Notes: generated from the sequence alone by a model not told the origin. A stretch of DNA of 50,605 nt from JAXGPP01 sp964436865 (GCA_964436865.1 CAYTFK010000011.1:1-50605), one strand, 5' to 3'; shown: positions 33,020 through 41,618, numbered from the stretch's first letter. Translations and numbers: made by a program.

Positions 33020-35641
33020 ATGGCCAAGAAAGCAGCCACCCGCGACGGTAAGTCCCTCGTGATCGTCGAGTCGCCGGCGAAGGCGCGGACTATCAGCCGT
33101 TACCTGGGGCCTCAGTACACGATTGAGGCCAGCATTGGCCACATTCGAGATTTGCCGGAAGGAGCCAAAGAGGTTCCCGCGCAGTACAAGGATCAGAAGT
33201 GGGCCTCGCTGGGAGTAAACGTCGACGAGGGCTTCGAGCCGATCTACGTCGTGCCGCGTGGAAAGAGCAAACGGGTGCAAGAGCTCAAGAAGGCGCTTAA
33301 AGACGCCAAGCAGCTCTACCTGGCGACGGATGAGGACCGCGAGGGGGAGGCGATAAGCTGGCACCTCTGCCAGGTGCTGCAGCCCAGAGTGCCGGTGCAG
33401 CGACTGGTGTTTCACGAGATCACCAAGGAGGCGATCCTCAACGCCCTTTCGAATCCCCGCGACATCGATGAGGATCTGGTCAAAGCGCAGGAAACCCGGC
33501 GGATTGTCGATCGCCTGTTCGGCTATGAGGTGTCGCCCCTGCTGTGGCGCAAAGTCCGGCCCAAGCTCTCGGCAGGTCGAGTGCAGAGCGTGGCGGTCAG
33601 GTTGATCGTCGAGCGCGAGCGGCAGCGGATGGTGTTCAGGTCGGCCACCTACTGGGACTTGCTGGCCACGCTGGCCAAGGCGGGCAGCGAGTCCTTCGAG
33701 GCCGAGCTGGTATCGGTGGGCGGCCGCAGGATTCCAACCAGCCGCGATTTTGATCCGGCCACGGGAAAGCTGAAGGACCCGGCTTTGCTGCTGCTCGATC
33801 AACCGGCGGCCGACGAATTGCTGGCGCGCCTGCGGCAAGCCGAGTTCCGAGTGGCCGGTGTGGAAGACAAGCCCTATACGACGCGGCCGTATCCGCCCTT
33901 CACCACAAGCACGCTGCAGCAGGAAGCCAATCGCAAGCTGGGTTTCACGGCCCGCTATACGATGCAACTCGCCCAAGGCTTATACGAGAACGGCCACATC
34001 ACTTACATGCGCACCGACTCGACGACGCTGGCCAGCGTGGCGGTGGAGGCGGCGCGGGAACTGGTCGCTTCGCAGTACGGAAAAGAATACCTGCCGCCGC
34101 AGCCGCGCAACTATCAGACCAAGGTCAAGAATGCCCAGGAGGCTCACGAGGCGATCCGGCCCGCAGGCCATCCATTCGATCTTCCCGAGACGCTCCGTTC
34201 GCAGATCGGCGGCGACGAGTTCCGGCTCTACGATCTGATCTGGAAGCGGACAATCGCCAGCCAGATGGCCGACGCCCGCGGCCGGCGATTGACGATCACC
34301 ATCGAGGCCGACGGCGCGGTCTTCCAGGTGAGCGGCAAGACGATCGAGTTTCCCGGTTATCTCCGCGCTTACGTCGAAGGTTCGGACGATCCCCAGGCGG
34401 AACTTGCCGACCGCGAGATCGTGCTGCCGCCAGTGTCGGTGGGCGAGAAGCTTGACTGCCGCGCCCTGGCAGCAAAGAGCCATACGACGCAGCCTCCGCA
34501 GCGATTCAGCGAAGCGGCGCTCACGCGGACGCTCGAGGAGCTGGGCATCGGCCGACCGAGCACCTACGCCTCGATCATCGACACCATCCTGGCGCGAAAC
34601 TACGTGTTCAAGCGGGGCGGAGCCCTGGTGCCCACCTGGGTGGCGTTTGCCGTCTGCCAACTGCTCGAGGCGCACCTGCCCGGACTGGTGGATTACGGTT
34701 TTACCGCCGAGATGGAAGACGAACTCGACGCGATCAGCCGCGGGGAGATGAGCCGCAACGACTACCTGAAATCGTTCTACTTCGGCAACAATCACCCCGG
34801 GCTCAAGCAGCAACTCGAGAGCAAAGTCGACGAAATCGACGCCCGCGATGTCAATCGGATTCTCATCGGCCAGCCGGAGCAGGGCGAACCGGTATACGTC
34901 CGCGTCGGCAAGTATGGGCCCTTCGTACAGCAGGGGGACCGCAAGGCGACGCTTCCGGAGAACATGGCGCCGGACGAGATGACGCTCGAGGCCGCCCTCG
35001 ACATGCTTGACAAAGCCGGCCAGGCCGAAGAGCCGCTGGGCTATTGTCCGGATACCGGCAAGCCGGTCTTTCTCAAGGCGGGGCGGTTCGGGCCCTACGT
35101 TCAGCGCGGCACGGCCGATGACAGCGAGAAACCGCAGAACGCTTCGCTGCTGAAAGGCATGACTCCCTCCGAGGTCGATCTGGCGACGGCCCTGAAACTG
35201 CTCAGCCTGCCGCGCGAACTGGGCAAGCACCCGGAGAGCGGCGAGGCGGTGGTGGCCCACACCGGGCGATTCGGCCCATTTGTCAAATGCGCGAGCGAGA
35301 CGCGTTCGTTGCCTGCCGATCAGTCGCCGCTGGATGTGACCCTGGAGCAGGCACTCGAACTGTTGTCGCAGCCGAAGTCGAGCGGCCGCCGCGGCGCGCC
35401 GGCCCGGCGCAAGGAGCCGCTGAAGGTGTTTGAAGCCTCGCCGGCGACGGGCAAGCCGATCCAACTGCTGGATGGTCGCTACGGCCCGTACGTGACCGAC
35501 GGCGAGACCAATGCGTCGCTTCCCAAGGGCGAGTCGCCCGAAACGGTAACCTTCGACCGCGCCGTGGCATTGCTGGCCGAGCGGGCTTCGAAGGCGCCGG
35601 CCAGGCGTCCGGCGCGCCGGCGGACCTCCAAGCGATCGTAG
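33020..35641 (+). CDS. topA: DNA topoisomerase I
   Basis: An 873-residue type IA topoisomerase that relaxes negative supercoils. The TOPRIM domain begins SLVIVESPAKARTISRYLG and holds LATDEDREGEAISWHL; the active-site Tyr329 is in GHITYMRTDSTT; AHEAIRPAGHP and LGIGRPSTYASIIDTIL are further family signatures. In place of zinc ribbons the C-terminus has four short repeats of the G-R-F/Y-G-P-Y/F-V type (KYGPFVQQG, GRFGPYVQRG, GRFGPFVKC, GRYGPYVTDG), a form common outside the proteobacteria, followed by a basic Ala/Arg tail. No clear Shine-Dalgarno precedes the ATG, but the N-terminus matches the family, and an inverted repeat lies 31 bases upstream. It ends 20 bases before the convergent acpS stop. 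Confidence 0.97.
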   Translation: MAKKAATRDGKSLVIVESPAKARTISRYLGPQYTIEASIGHIRDLPEGAKEVPAQYKDQKWASLGVNVDEGFEPIYVVPRGKSKRVQELKKALKDAKQLYLATDEDREGEAISWHLCQVLQPRVPVQRLVFHEITKEAILNALSNPRDIDEDLVKAQETRRIVDRLFGYEVSPLLWRKVRPKLSAGRVQSVAVRLIVERERQRMVFRSATYWDLLATLAKAGSESFEAELVSVGGRRIPTSRDFDPATGKLKDPALLLLDQPAADELLARLRQAEFRVAGVEDKPYTTRPYPPFTTSTLQQEANRKLGFTARYTMQLAQGLYENGHITYMRTDSTTLASVAVEAARELVASQYGKEYLPPQPRNYQTKVKNAQEAHEAIRPAGHPFDLPETLRSQIGGDEFRLYDLIWKRTIASQMADARGRRLTITIEADGAVFQVSGKTIEFPGYLRAYVEGSDDPQAELADREIVLPPVSVGEKLDCRALAAKSHTTQPPQRFSEAALTRTLEELGIGRPSTYASIIDTILARNYVFKRGGALVPTWVAFAVCQLLEAHLPGLVDYGFTAEMEDELDAISRGEMSRNDYLKSFYFGNNHPGLKQQLESKVDEIDARDVNRILIGQPEQGEPVYVRVGKYGPFVQQGDRKATLPENMAPDEMTLEAALDMLDKAGQAEEPLGYCPDTGKPVFLKAGRFGPYVQRGTADDSEKPQNASLLKGMTPSEVDLATALKLLSLPRELGKHPESGEAVVAHTGRFGPFVKCASETRSLPADQSPLDVTLEQALELLSQPKSSGRRGAPARRKEPLKVFEASPATGKPIQLLDGRYGPYVTDGETNASLPKGESPETVTFDRAVALLAERASKAPARRPARRRTSKRS

Positions 35642-35661
35642 CGCGGAGCGCCCCGCGCGGC

Positions 35662-36066
35662 TCACAATCCGGCGCTTGATTGCCGTTCATCGATCGCCAG
35701 GGCGTAGGCCGTGGCGTGCGTGTGGCAGTGGGAGACCGAGACGAGCAACTGGCTCACGCCGAGATTCTCGACGAGCTGCTTGATGCCCCCGCGCACCGCG
35801 ACCACAGGTTTGCCCCCTTCCAGCGTGCGAATCTCGATGTCGCGCCAACTGATGCCGCGGACCCAACCCGTGCCGAGCGCTTTGAGCACCGCTTCCTTGG
35901 CGGCCCAGCGGGCGGAGAAATGCTGGGTCGATTGCTTGCGGCTCTGGCAGTAGCGAATCTCCTGCGGAGTGAACACGCGGCCGAGGAACAGCTCACCGTG
36001 CCGCTCGATCATCCGCGCGATCCGCAGACACTCGGTGATGTCGGTTCCGATGCCGATGATTTTCAT
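35662..36066 (-). CDS. acpS: Holo-[acyl-carrier-protein] synthase
   Basis: A 134-residue phosphopantetheinyl transferase of the AcpS type. It loads 4'-phosphopantetheine from CoA onto acyl carrier protein. The Mg-binding motifs are present: IIGIGTDITECLRI near the start and FSARWAAKEAVLKALGTGW in the middle, with LLVSVSHCHTHATAYALA at the end. The start ATG overlaps the stop of the preceding membrane-protein gene by four bases (ATGA), which points to translational coupling. It is the last gene of the pyrD-trpS-membrane protein-acpS run. Confidence 0.95.
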   Translation of the reverse strand: MKIIGIGTDITECLRIARMIERHGELFLGRVFTPQEIRYCQSRKQSTQHFSARWAAKEAVLKALGTGWVRGISWRDIEIRTLEGGKPVVAVRGGIKQLVENLGVSQLLVSVSHCHTHATAYALAIDERQSSAGL

Positions 36067-36920
36067 GAGCGATCGCTTCCGCTCGATCCGATGAGGTCCA
36101 GGCAGGCGGCGACGTCGTTTCGAGTGCGGGAATCGAGCCAGCGTCGAGCACTGAGATGGCGGCCTTCCTTATCGCTCCATTGTAGCTCGAAGCCGGTCGG
36201 GCCGCAGCCGCCGCGGCAGGCGACGAGGCGATAGCGCGGAGTCTCGACAGCGGCGGCCAGATCGATGCCGGCTATCGCGGCCAGTTCGGCAGCTCGGTTG
36301 GCATCGACGGCTCCGCGCCGGGCGGACCGGTACCAGCTACGGCAGTGGTCGCAGTACGGCTGGCGCGCCGCCGAATAGACGATGCCGATCGTGGCGGCTG
36401 CCACCAATGCCGCGTCGGCAAACCACAGCATCCAGACGCCCGAATCCTGCAAGTGGCGCGAGCCGACCTTGATTCCCCGGGCCGCGCGCCAGCGCAGATA
36501 GGTGGCGAAGTCATCGGGCGGAACCGGCTGGCTGCCGAGAACGCTGTCGCCGAACATGCGCTTGGCCAGCAGGTAGGTGGCGGCATCCTCCTGGGCCTGT
36601 CGGCAGGCCAGCCGGTAGGCGATGTAGTGCTGCGCCGCGATCATTGCCAAGGCCGCCGCCACCGCACCGGTCAGAATGGTCGACCGGTGGCCGATTTCCA
36701 GCAGCCGGAACAAGCCGACAAGCGTTGCGCCCAGCACGGCGCCCACCAGAACCGAGAACACCACCAGGGGCGCCCGCAGCCATTCCACGGCGGTGGCGGC
36801 CCAGGCGAGAAGCCCGCCTTGAATCAGGCAGAGGGCAAACCAGAGGGCGGCCCGCGGCAGGTTCAATTTGGCTGGCGGGGGCGGGCCGATCGGAACGGAT
36901 TGTTCTGTTGGCACCGGCAT
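36063..36920 (-). CDS. Four-helix membrane protein of unknown function
   Basis: 285 residues, family not recognised. The hydrophobic stretches at about 23-46, 49-74, 82-101 and 163-185 predict four transmembrane helices. After the last one comes a soluble tail with two Cys pairs (CDHCRSWY and ACRGGCGP), which could bind a metal or form a small zinc-ribbon-like unit, and a basic end. The gene lies 37 bases after trpS and overlaps acpS by four bases, so it belongs to the same transcript; that link to lipid or translation genes does not by itself reveal a role. Confidence 0.75.
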   Translation of the reverse strand: MPVPTEQSVPIGPPPPAKLNLPRAALWFALCLIQGGLLAWAATAVEWLRAPLVVFSVLVGAVLGATLVGLFRLLEIGHRSTILTGAVAAALAMIAAQHYIAYRLACRQAQEDAATYLLAKRMFGDSVLGSQPVPPDDFATYLRWRAARGIKVGSRHLQDSGVWMLWFADAALVAAATIGIVYSAARQPYCDHCRSWYRSARRGAVDANRAAELAAIAGIDLAAAVETPRYRLVACRGGCGPTGFELQWSDKEGRHLSARRWLDSRTRNDVAACLDLIGSSGSDRS

Positions 36921-36957
36921 AGTGAGCAGACCAGGCGATGGCGGGCCGACCCTCGCT

Positions 36958-37929
36958 TCAAGCGAACTTCACGCCGCAGGCCCGCTGCGCCCGCGACACC
37001 ACCTCGGTGGCCTTCGCGCGAGCCTTTGCCGCGCCGTCGCCAAGGATCTCGCGGACTCTCTCCGGATGGGCTTCGAGTTCCTCGCGGCGCTGCCGGGCCT
37101 CGGCAAAATAGTCCACCGCCACATCGGCCAGCGCCTTTTTTATTTCGCCGTAACCGAATCCGCCGCGCCGATACAGGGCGGCCATCGATTGCCGCTCCGC
37201 TTCGCCCACGAACAGTGAGTAGAGCACGTAGAGATGGTCGGTCTCCGGTTCCTTGGGCTGTTCCATCGGTCGCGAGTCGGTCACGATCCGCATGATCTTC
37301 TTGCGAAGTGCCTTCGGCTCCTCGAACACTTCGAGCGTGTTGTTGTAGCTCTTGGACATCTTCTCGCCGTCGATGCCCGGCACCCGGGCCGCCGTGGGCA
37401 GCACCTGAGCCTTGGGCATCACGAAGGTTTCGCCGAAGTGATGGTTGAAGCTGGCCGCCAGGTCGCGGCAGACCTCGATATGCTGCACCTGGTCTTCGCC
37501 CACGGGGACGACGTCGGAGTCATAGGCAAGTATGTCGGCGGCCATGAGCACCGGATAGGTGAATAGGCCGGCGTCGGCGGGCAGGCCGCGGGCCTTCTTG
37601 TCCTTGTACGCGTGGCAGCGTTCGAGGAGGCCCATGGGTGCGCCGGTCATCAGCAGCCAGGACAGTTCCGAGACTTCCGGTATATCGGATTGCACAAACA
37701 ATGTTGCGCGGTTCGGGTCGAGGCCCAGCGCCAACAGATCGATCGCCGCGTCCAGCGTGTGCTGGGCGAGTTGACGCCCCTCGCGGACGGTGGTCAACGC
37801 GTGAAGGTTGGCGATGAAATAGAACGCTTCCTGCGCCTGGAATTGCAGGTCGATGTACTGCTGAATCGCGCCAAAGTAGTTTCCCCAATGGAAACGGCCG
37901 GTGGGCTGGATGCCGGAAAGGACACGCAT
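36958..37929 (-). CDS. trpS: Tryptophan-tRNA ligase
   Basis: A 323-residue class I aminoacyl-tRNA synthetase. The HIGH-equivalent is in GIQPTGRFHWGNYFGAIQQY and the KMSKS loop is in GEKMSKSYNNTLEVF; PVGEDQVQHIEVCRD is a further tryptophan-specific signature. Length is normal for bacterial TrpRS. It starts 46 bases after pyrD and is followed after 37 bases by the membrane-protein gene, all on one strand. Confidence 0.96.
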   Translation of the reverse strand: MRVLSGIQPTGRFHWGNYFGAIQQYIDLQFQAQEAFYFIANLHALTTVREGRQLAQHTLDAAIDLLALGLDPNRATLFVQSDIPEVSELSWLLMTGAPMGLLERCHAYKDKKARGLPADAGLFTYPVLMAADILAYDSDVVPVGEDQVQHIEVCRDLAASFNHHFGETFVMPKAQVLPTAARVPGIDGEKMSKSYNNTLEVFEEPKALRKKIMRIVTDSRPMEQPKEPETDHLYVLYSLFVGEAERQSMAALYRRGGFGYGEIKKALADVAVDYFAEARQRREELEAHPERVREILGDGAAKARAKATEVVSRAQRACGVKFA

Positions 37930-37975
37930 GGTGAGATGGGGTGCTGAGAGGGGTCTGGAACAATGTCAGGATGGC

Positions 37976-38971
37976 TTATCGCGTGGCCGCCGCTTTCGGG
38001 CCAGCAGACTCCGGCTGAGTGGTGCCGGAGGCGGCCGAAGGGCGACCGGCTTCGAGCGTACCTACGATGTCGGCCACACACGTAGCGCCGAGTTCCGCCA
38101 GGGCCCGCGGCAATCCATCGAGGATCTCGATGGAGACCGGGGGATGATAGAAGTTCGCTGTGCCGACTTGGACGGCCGATGCTCCGGCCACGAGGAACTC
38201 CATGCAATCGTCGAGCGTGGCGATGCCGCCGATGCCGACCAGCGGCGTCCTGACTGCTCTGGCGACCTGATAGACCATGCGGAGCGCAATGGGCTTAATG
38301 GCCGGGCCGCTCAACCCTCCCAGCACGTTTCCCAGGCGCGGCCGGCGCCGGCGCCAGTCGACCGCCAGCCCCAAACAGGTGTTGATGAGCGAGATCGCGT
38401 CGGCACCCCCCGCCTCCGCCGCGCGGGCCACCACGGTAATGTCGGTGACATTGGGCGTGAGCTTGGCCAGCACTGGATGCCGGCAAGCGCGGCGGACCCC
38501 GGCTACGACGCGCTCGCACATCGACGGATCGGTGCCGAAATCGACGCCGCCGGAAACGTTGGGGCAGGAGATGTTCAACTCCAGCGCCGCCACGCCGGTG
38601 GCCTCATCCAACCGCGCGGCCATGGCGACAAATTCGTCATGGCTCTTGCCGGCGATGCTGACAATGATCGGCGGACCCAGCCCGGCGAGGTAGGGCAACT
38701 GGCGCTCGACAAAGGCTTCGATGCCGTCGTTGTCGAGGCCGATCGAGTTGAGCATCCCGCCGGTGGTCTCGACGGTCCGCGGCGGCGGGTTGCCCGCGCG
38801 AGGATGCTGAGTGATGGTCTTGGGAAGGATGGCCCCAAGGCGGGCGAGGTCGACCAAGCCTGCCATTTCCCGCGCGTAGCCGAACGTCCCCGAGGCCACC
38901 ATCACCGGATTGGGGACGTGGAGTCGGCCAAGTCGGACATCAAGACGGATCGCGGAGGGATTCACGGCCAC
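37976..38971 (-). CDS. pyrD: Dihydroorotate dehydrogenase, class 1 catalytic subunit (1B-like)
   Basis: 331 residues. The FMN barrel shows PVMVASGTFGYAREM, the active-site Cys in LELNISCPNVSGG (Cys rather than the Ser of class 2), GGLSGPAIKPIALRM, and the phosphate-binding end VGIGGIATLDDCMEFLVAGA. It oxidises dihydroorotate to orotate in pyrimidine synthesis. Class 1B enzymes pair with PyrK; no pyrK is visible here, so the electron partner must be elsewhere. Start codons are GTG at 38971 or 38965, with no strong Shine-Dalgarno. The last about 35 residues are unconserved and Ala/Ser-rich. Confidence 0.93.
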   Translation of the reverse strand: MAVNPSAIRLDVRLGRLHVPNPVMVASGTFGYAREMAGLVDLARLGAILPKTITQHPRAGNPPPRTVETTGGMLNSIGLDNDGIEAFVERQLPYLAGLGPPIIVSIAGKSHDEFVAMAARLDEATGVAALELNISCPNVSGGVDFGTDPSMCERVVAGVRRACRHPVLAKLTPNVTDITVVARAAEAGGADAISLINTCLGLAVDWRRRRPRLGNVLGGLSGPAIKPIALRMVYQVARAVRTPLVGIGGIATLDDCMEFLVAGASAVQVGTANFYHPPVSIEILDGLPRALAELGATCVADIVGTLEAGRPSAASGTTQPESAGPKAAATR

Positions 38972-39043
38972 AGGCGGTCGCAGACGCTCGCAGAACGGTC
39001 ATGGCGTCGCATGACGCCCTGAACCCTGCAATGTAACGTCCCT

Positions 39044-39069
39044 CCTGCCGGCGAGCAACCGCCGGCAGG
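39044..39069 (-). terminator. Hairpin after the small lipoprotein gene
   Basis: Ten-base perfect arms (39044-39053 and 39060-39069) with a six-base loop, 60 bases beyond the lipoprotein stop at 39130 and 73 bases ahead of the pyrD start. There is no T-tract, so it is a weak terminator or a processing hairpin. Confidence 0.45.
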
Positions 39070-39129
39070 CTACCGGGCCGGTCCACTGCCGCATGCCTGA
39101 GACATCCGGCGGACTTCAAAGCTATGGAG

Positions 39130-39348
39130 CTAGATGACTCCGCCATGCGTCCGCCACGGCGACATATGCGACGGCTGGTCCAAGAACCATACCCGCTGCC
39201 ATTCTTCCAGGACCATTCGCAAGTTTTCCGACGTCCAGATCAGTTCACTGACCCGGCGGTTCGGATCGCCGGAATAGGCGGGAATGATACAGCCCACGCT
39301 GGTCGACAGCAGGGCCATGCAGACCAGAGCCAGCAGGAGCTTGCGCAT
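39130..39348 (-). CDS. Small secreted lipoprotein, unknown function
   Basis: A 72-residue protein. The first 20 residues are a lipoprotein signal (MRKLLLALVCMALLSTSVGC), with the lipobox ending in Cys20. The mature part is short and aromatic (PAYSGDPNRRVSELIWTSEN, then EEWQRVWFLDQPSHMSP). A GGAGGAG sits at ideal spacing before the ATG, which settles this start; the frame is also open upstream to 39462, but that part is Arg/Ala-rich and precedes the signal peptide. It looks like one of the small conserved planctomycete lipoproteins, though I cannot verify that. Confidence 0.8.
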   Translation of the reverse strand: MRKLLLALVCMALLSTSVGCIIPAYSGDPNRRVSELIWTSENLRMVLEEWQRVWFLDQPSHMSPWRTHGGVI

Positions 39349-39628
39349 CGAAACATCTCCTCCCTGAGACAAATTGCCGCAGCGCAGGCGCGCTCGCAGT
39401 TGCGTCAGCCTAATCTTCGCAGGGGCACGCGCACCTGCGGCGACTTCCATGTCGTGTCGCACTAAATCGGAGCCGGGTGGGGAAAGACAAGTTGGGTTTC
39501 CGTCCGACTGCCGTGACGAGTGAATGCTGTTATCGGGTGGAGCGGGTCGATGTCCTCACAGCAAATCCGGTGGGATTGCCGTTGTGGGTCAGGTTTCCGG
39601 GGGCGATTTGCGGGTCATTTACCGCCAC

Positions 39629-40027
39629 CTAGTGGTCCTGGCCGTATCCTGCCGATGTTTCCACACTTTCTGACATCTCCGACGAGTCCTGTTCGACGTC
39701 CTCGTGATCGCTCACGGTTCGGGCAGCCGCCACAGCGGCTGCCTGGCGTTCAAGTTCCCGGACGCGGGCCTCCATTTCCTTGCCCGGCTTGAAGGTTACG
39801 ACGAACTTCTCGGGGACGTCGACCTTGTCGCCCGTACGGGGGTTGCGGGCCTTGCGCGGGGCACGTCGTTTGACCTCAAATACGCCAAAGTTGCGGAGTT
39901 CAATCCGCCCGTCCTCCACGAGCGTCTCCACGATGGCGTCGAACGTCTTCTGGACGATCTCCTTGGTCTTGAGTTGCGTGAGTCCAATCTCTTCCGAAAT
40001 GGTCCTGACGATCTCTTTTTTGGTCAC
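39629..40027 (-). CDS. HU/IHF family DNA-binding protein with acidic tail
   Basis: A 132-residue nucleoid protein. Residues 1-95 are a full HU/IHF fold: MTKKEIVRTISEEIGLTQLK (with GTG as the start codon), VEDGRIELRNFGVFEVKRR, and the DNA-intercalating arm ARNPRTGDKVDVPEK, then VVTFKPGKEMEARVREL. The remaining about 35 residues are an Asp/Glu/Ser-rich tail, absent from standard HU of about 90 residues. The start is the GTG at 40027, supported by GGGGAG eight or nine bases before it; the frame extends upstream to 40210 without homology. A good promoter lies at 40157-40185. Confidence 0.93.
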   Translation of the reverse strand: MTKKEIVRTISEEIGLTQLKTKEIVQKTFDAIVETLVEDGRIELRNFGVFEVKRRAPRKARNPRTGDKVDVPEKFVVTFKPGKEMEARVRELERQAAAVAAARTVSDHEDVEQDSSEMSESVETSAGYGQDH

Positions 40028-40156
40028 GACTCGATCTCCCCTGCCAGTGCCGGCTGAGTACCGACGGGCGGCACCTGTGGAACGAATCAAGCGGGTGGCA
40101 CGCTCCGTGGGTCCCGAGTGTTTGTCCTGGCGGGCCACGGGGCGGTTGTCGCTCCA

Positions 40157-40185
40157 AGTGTAAATGGCGTAATGACTAGAGTCAA
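40157..40185 (-). promoter_or_regulatory. Promoter of the HU gene
   Basis: TTGACT (40185-40180), a 17-base spacer and TACACT (40162-40157). The leader to the GTG at 40027 would be about 120 bases. Confidence 0.6.
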
Positions 40186-40478
40186 TACCAATCACTTTCC
40201 CGCGAGCCATGCCGACAGGGAATCGATGCAGGCCTGATCGTGATAAGTCTAAGTTGTCAAAGAACTTACTCGGGGCAACTCGGGCCAGTTGGCCCCATTG
40301 CTGCGCCTAAGTCATTGGGCGACAACAACTAAGGCGTCGACTCATCGGCAGCATGCCGCGCGCAGTCGCTGGTTCGCCGCCGAGGCAGGATGGTTTATCG
40401 ACGTCTCGGACGGAAAAGTTCAACCAATCCGAAAAATCGTCATAACCCAAACGCACCGCGCCCCGAAATAGTGTGGGC

Positions 40479-40506
40479 TTGCAAGTCGTAAGGGGATCAG
40501 TAAACT
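40479..40506 (+). promoter_or_regulatory. Possible promoter of rpsR
   Basis: TTGCAA (40479-40484), 16 bases, TAAACT (40501-40506), about 90 bases ahead of the rpsR start. Both boxes match four of six positions. Confidence 0.35.
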
Positions 40507-40597
40507 TAACGGTTTCCGCCTCGCGGCCGGGCTGTGCTTTGGACGTGCGGCGGGGCACTTGGAATCAAAACCTCTCGTTCCTGGCAAGCAAGTCCTT

Positions 40598-40882
40598 ATG
40601 CCCAGACCCACCAGTTTCGGTCGCTCGAGCCGCACCAGCCGCAAGCGGGCCAAAGCGAAGACCCGCGGGAAGAAAAAGGATCCGATCTTTGTCGACGGCC
40701 AGCGTCCGCGCCCGATGTACGTGGACTACAAGGATTTGGAACTGCTCAAGAAGTTGACGAACCGCCAGGGCAAGATCATCAGCCGCCGAAAGAGCGGCTG
40801 CACGGCCGTCAGCCAGCACGCCGTCACCGCGGCGGTCAAGCGGGCTCGTTTCATGGCCCTCATGCCCTACGTGGGCGAATAG
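40598..40882 (+). CDS. rpsR: 30S ribosomal protein bS18
   Basis: A 94-residue bS18. The conserved core reads VDYKDLELLKKLTNRQGKII, SRRKSGCTAVSQHAVTAAVK and RARFMALMPYV, which matches the family end to end. In front of it is a basic extension of about 40 residues (SFGRSSRTSRKRAKAKTRGK) that is longer than usual. bS18 binds bS6 on the platform of the small subunit; rpsF, ssb and rplI, the usual neighbours, are absent here. The start is taken as the ATG at 40598; an upstream TTG at 40559 is in frame but gives no family match. Confidence 0.93.
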   Translation: MPRPTSFGRSSRTSRKRAKAKTRGKKKDPIFVDGQRPRPMYVDYKDLELLKKLTNRQGKIISRRKSGCTAVSQHAVTAAVKRARFMALMPYVGE

Positions 40883-40902
40883 ACGCCGAGCGGGGCTTCG
40901 AT

Positions 40903-40938
40903 GCCGGGTGTTGGGGCCGCTATTTAGCGACACCCGGC
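40903..40938. terminator. Inverted repeat between convergent rpsR and the ABC gene
   Basis: Nine-base perfect arms (40903-40911 and 40930-40938) with an 18-base loop that contains the ABC gene's stop codon. It is well placed to end both transcripts, but no T-run flanks it. Confidence 0.4.
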
Positions 40939-41618
40939 TCGATCGCTGATTCTGTCGTTTGGGCAATTCTTCCGTCGCGGAGCAGGATGGTACGCTGCGC
41001 TCGCTGCGCTGCCGATTCCTCGTGAGTGACCAGTAGCACCGTTCCGCCATCGCGGTGGAATGCCGCCAGGATCTCCATCACAGCTTCGCCGTTGTCTGGA
41101 TCGAGGTTCCCAGTCGGCTCGTCGGCGAGGATAAGTTTCGGCCGGTTCACCAACGCCCGTGCGATGGCTGCCCGCTGGCACTCACCCGTACTCAACTCCG
41201 CTGGATGATGCGCCATCCGATGCGAGAGGCGGAACTGCTCCAGCAGCGAGCGAGCCCTCTGACGAGCGGCTGAGGCTTCGCCCGGGGGAGCCGCCGCAAC
41301 CACGTTGTCCAGCACCGTCAGGTAGGGCAACAGGTGAAACGTTTGAAAGACGAATCCGATCGTGTGAGCGCGGAACCTGGCTCGCTCGCCAGACGACATT
41401 GCCGTCAGGTCTTCGCCAGCAACGAGCACTCGCCCTCCGGTTGGGGTTCCCAGGCCTCCGATGAGCGTCAGCAGCGTCGATTTTCCACAACCGCTGGGCC
41501 CGCGCACCGCCACGAACTCGCCGTTTTCGATTTTCAGACTGATTCCCGCCAACGCCGTTACGGGGCCATCGGCGCGGATGTAGACTTTCGACACATCGAC
41601 GAGTTCGATCATCTTCAC
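40920..41618 (-). CDS. ABC transporter ATP-binding protein, LolD/MacB type
   Basis: A 232-residue ATPase subunit. Walker A is GPSGCGKST, the Q-loop follows in GFVFQTFHLLPYLTVLDNVV, the signature is LSTGECQR (a variant of LSGGQ), Walker B with D-loop is LILADEPTGNLD and the H-loop is VLLVTHEES. The sequence is closest in style to LolD/MacB/FtsE ATPases, which drive lipoprotein release or mechanotransmission. Neither flank holds a FtsX/MacB-type permease: the 3' neighbour is rpsR on the other strand, and the 5' neighbour 24 bases away is the secreted/membrane protein at 41643-42905. The start is GTG 41618 or ATG 41612. Confidence 0.92.
   Translation of the reverse strand: MKMIELVDVSKVYIRADGPVTALAGISLKIENGEFVAVRGPSGCGKSTLLTLIGGLGTPTGGRVLVAGEDLTAMSSGERARFRAHTIGFVFQTFHLLPYLTVLDNVVAAAPPGEASAARQRARSLLEQFRLSHRMAHHPAELSTGECQRAAIARALVNRPKLILADEPTGNLDPDNGEAVMEILAAFHRDGGTVLLVTHEESAAQRAQRTILLRDGRIAQTTESAIEPGVAK

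Larger units (their letters stand above)
40028..40597. other. Divergent region between the HU gene and rpsR
   Basis: 570 bases carrying the HU promoter (40157-40185) and a weaker rpsR promoter (40479-40506). An isolated leftward TTGACA at 40256-40261 has no matching -10. No gene is seen. Confidence 0.5.
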
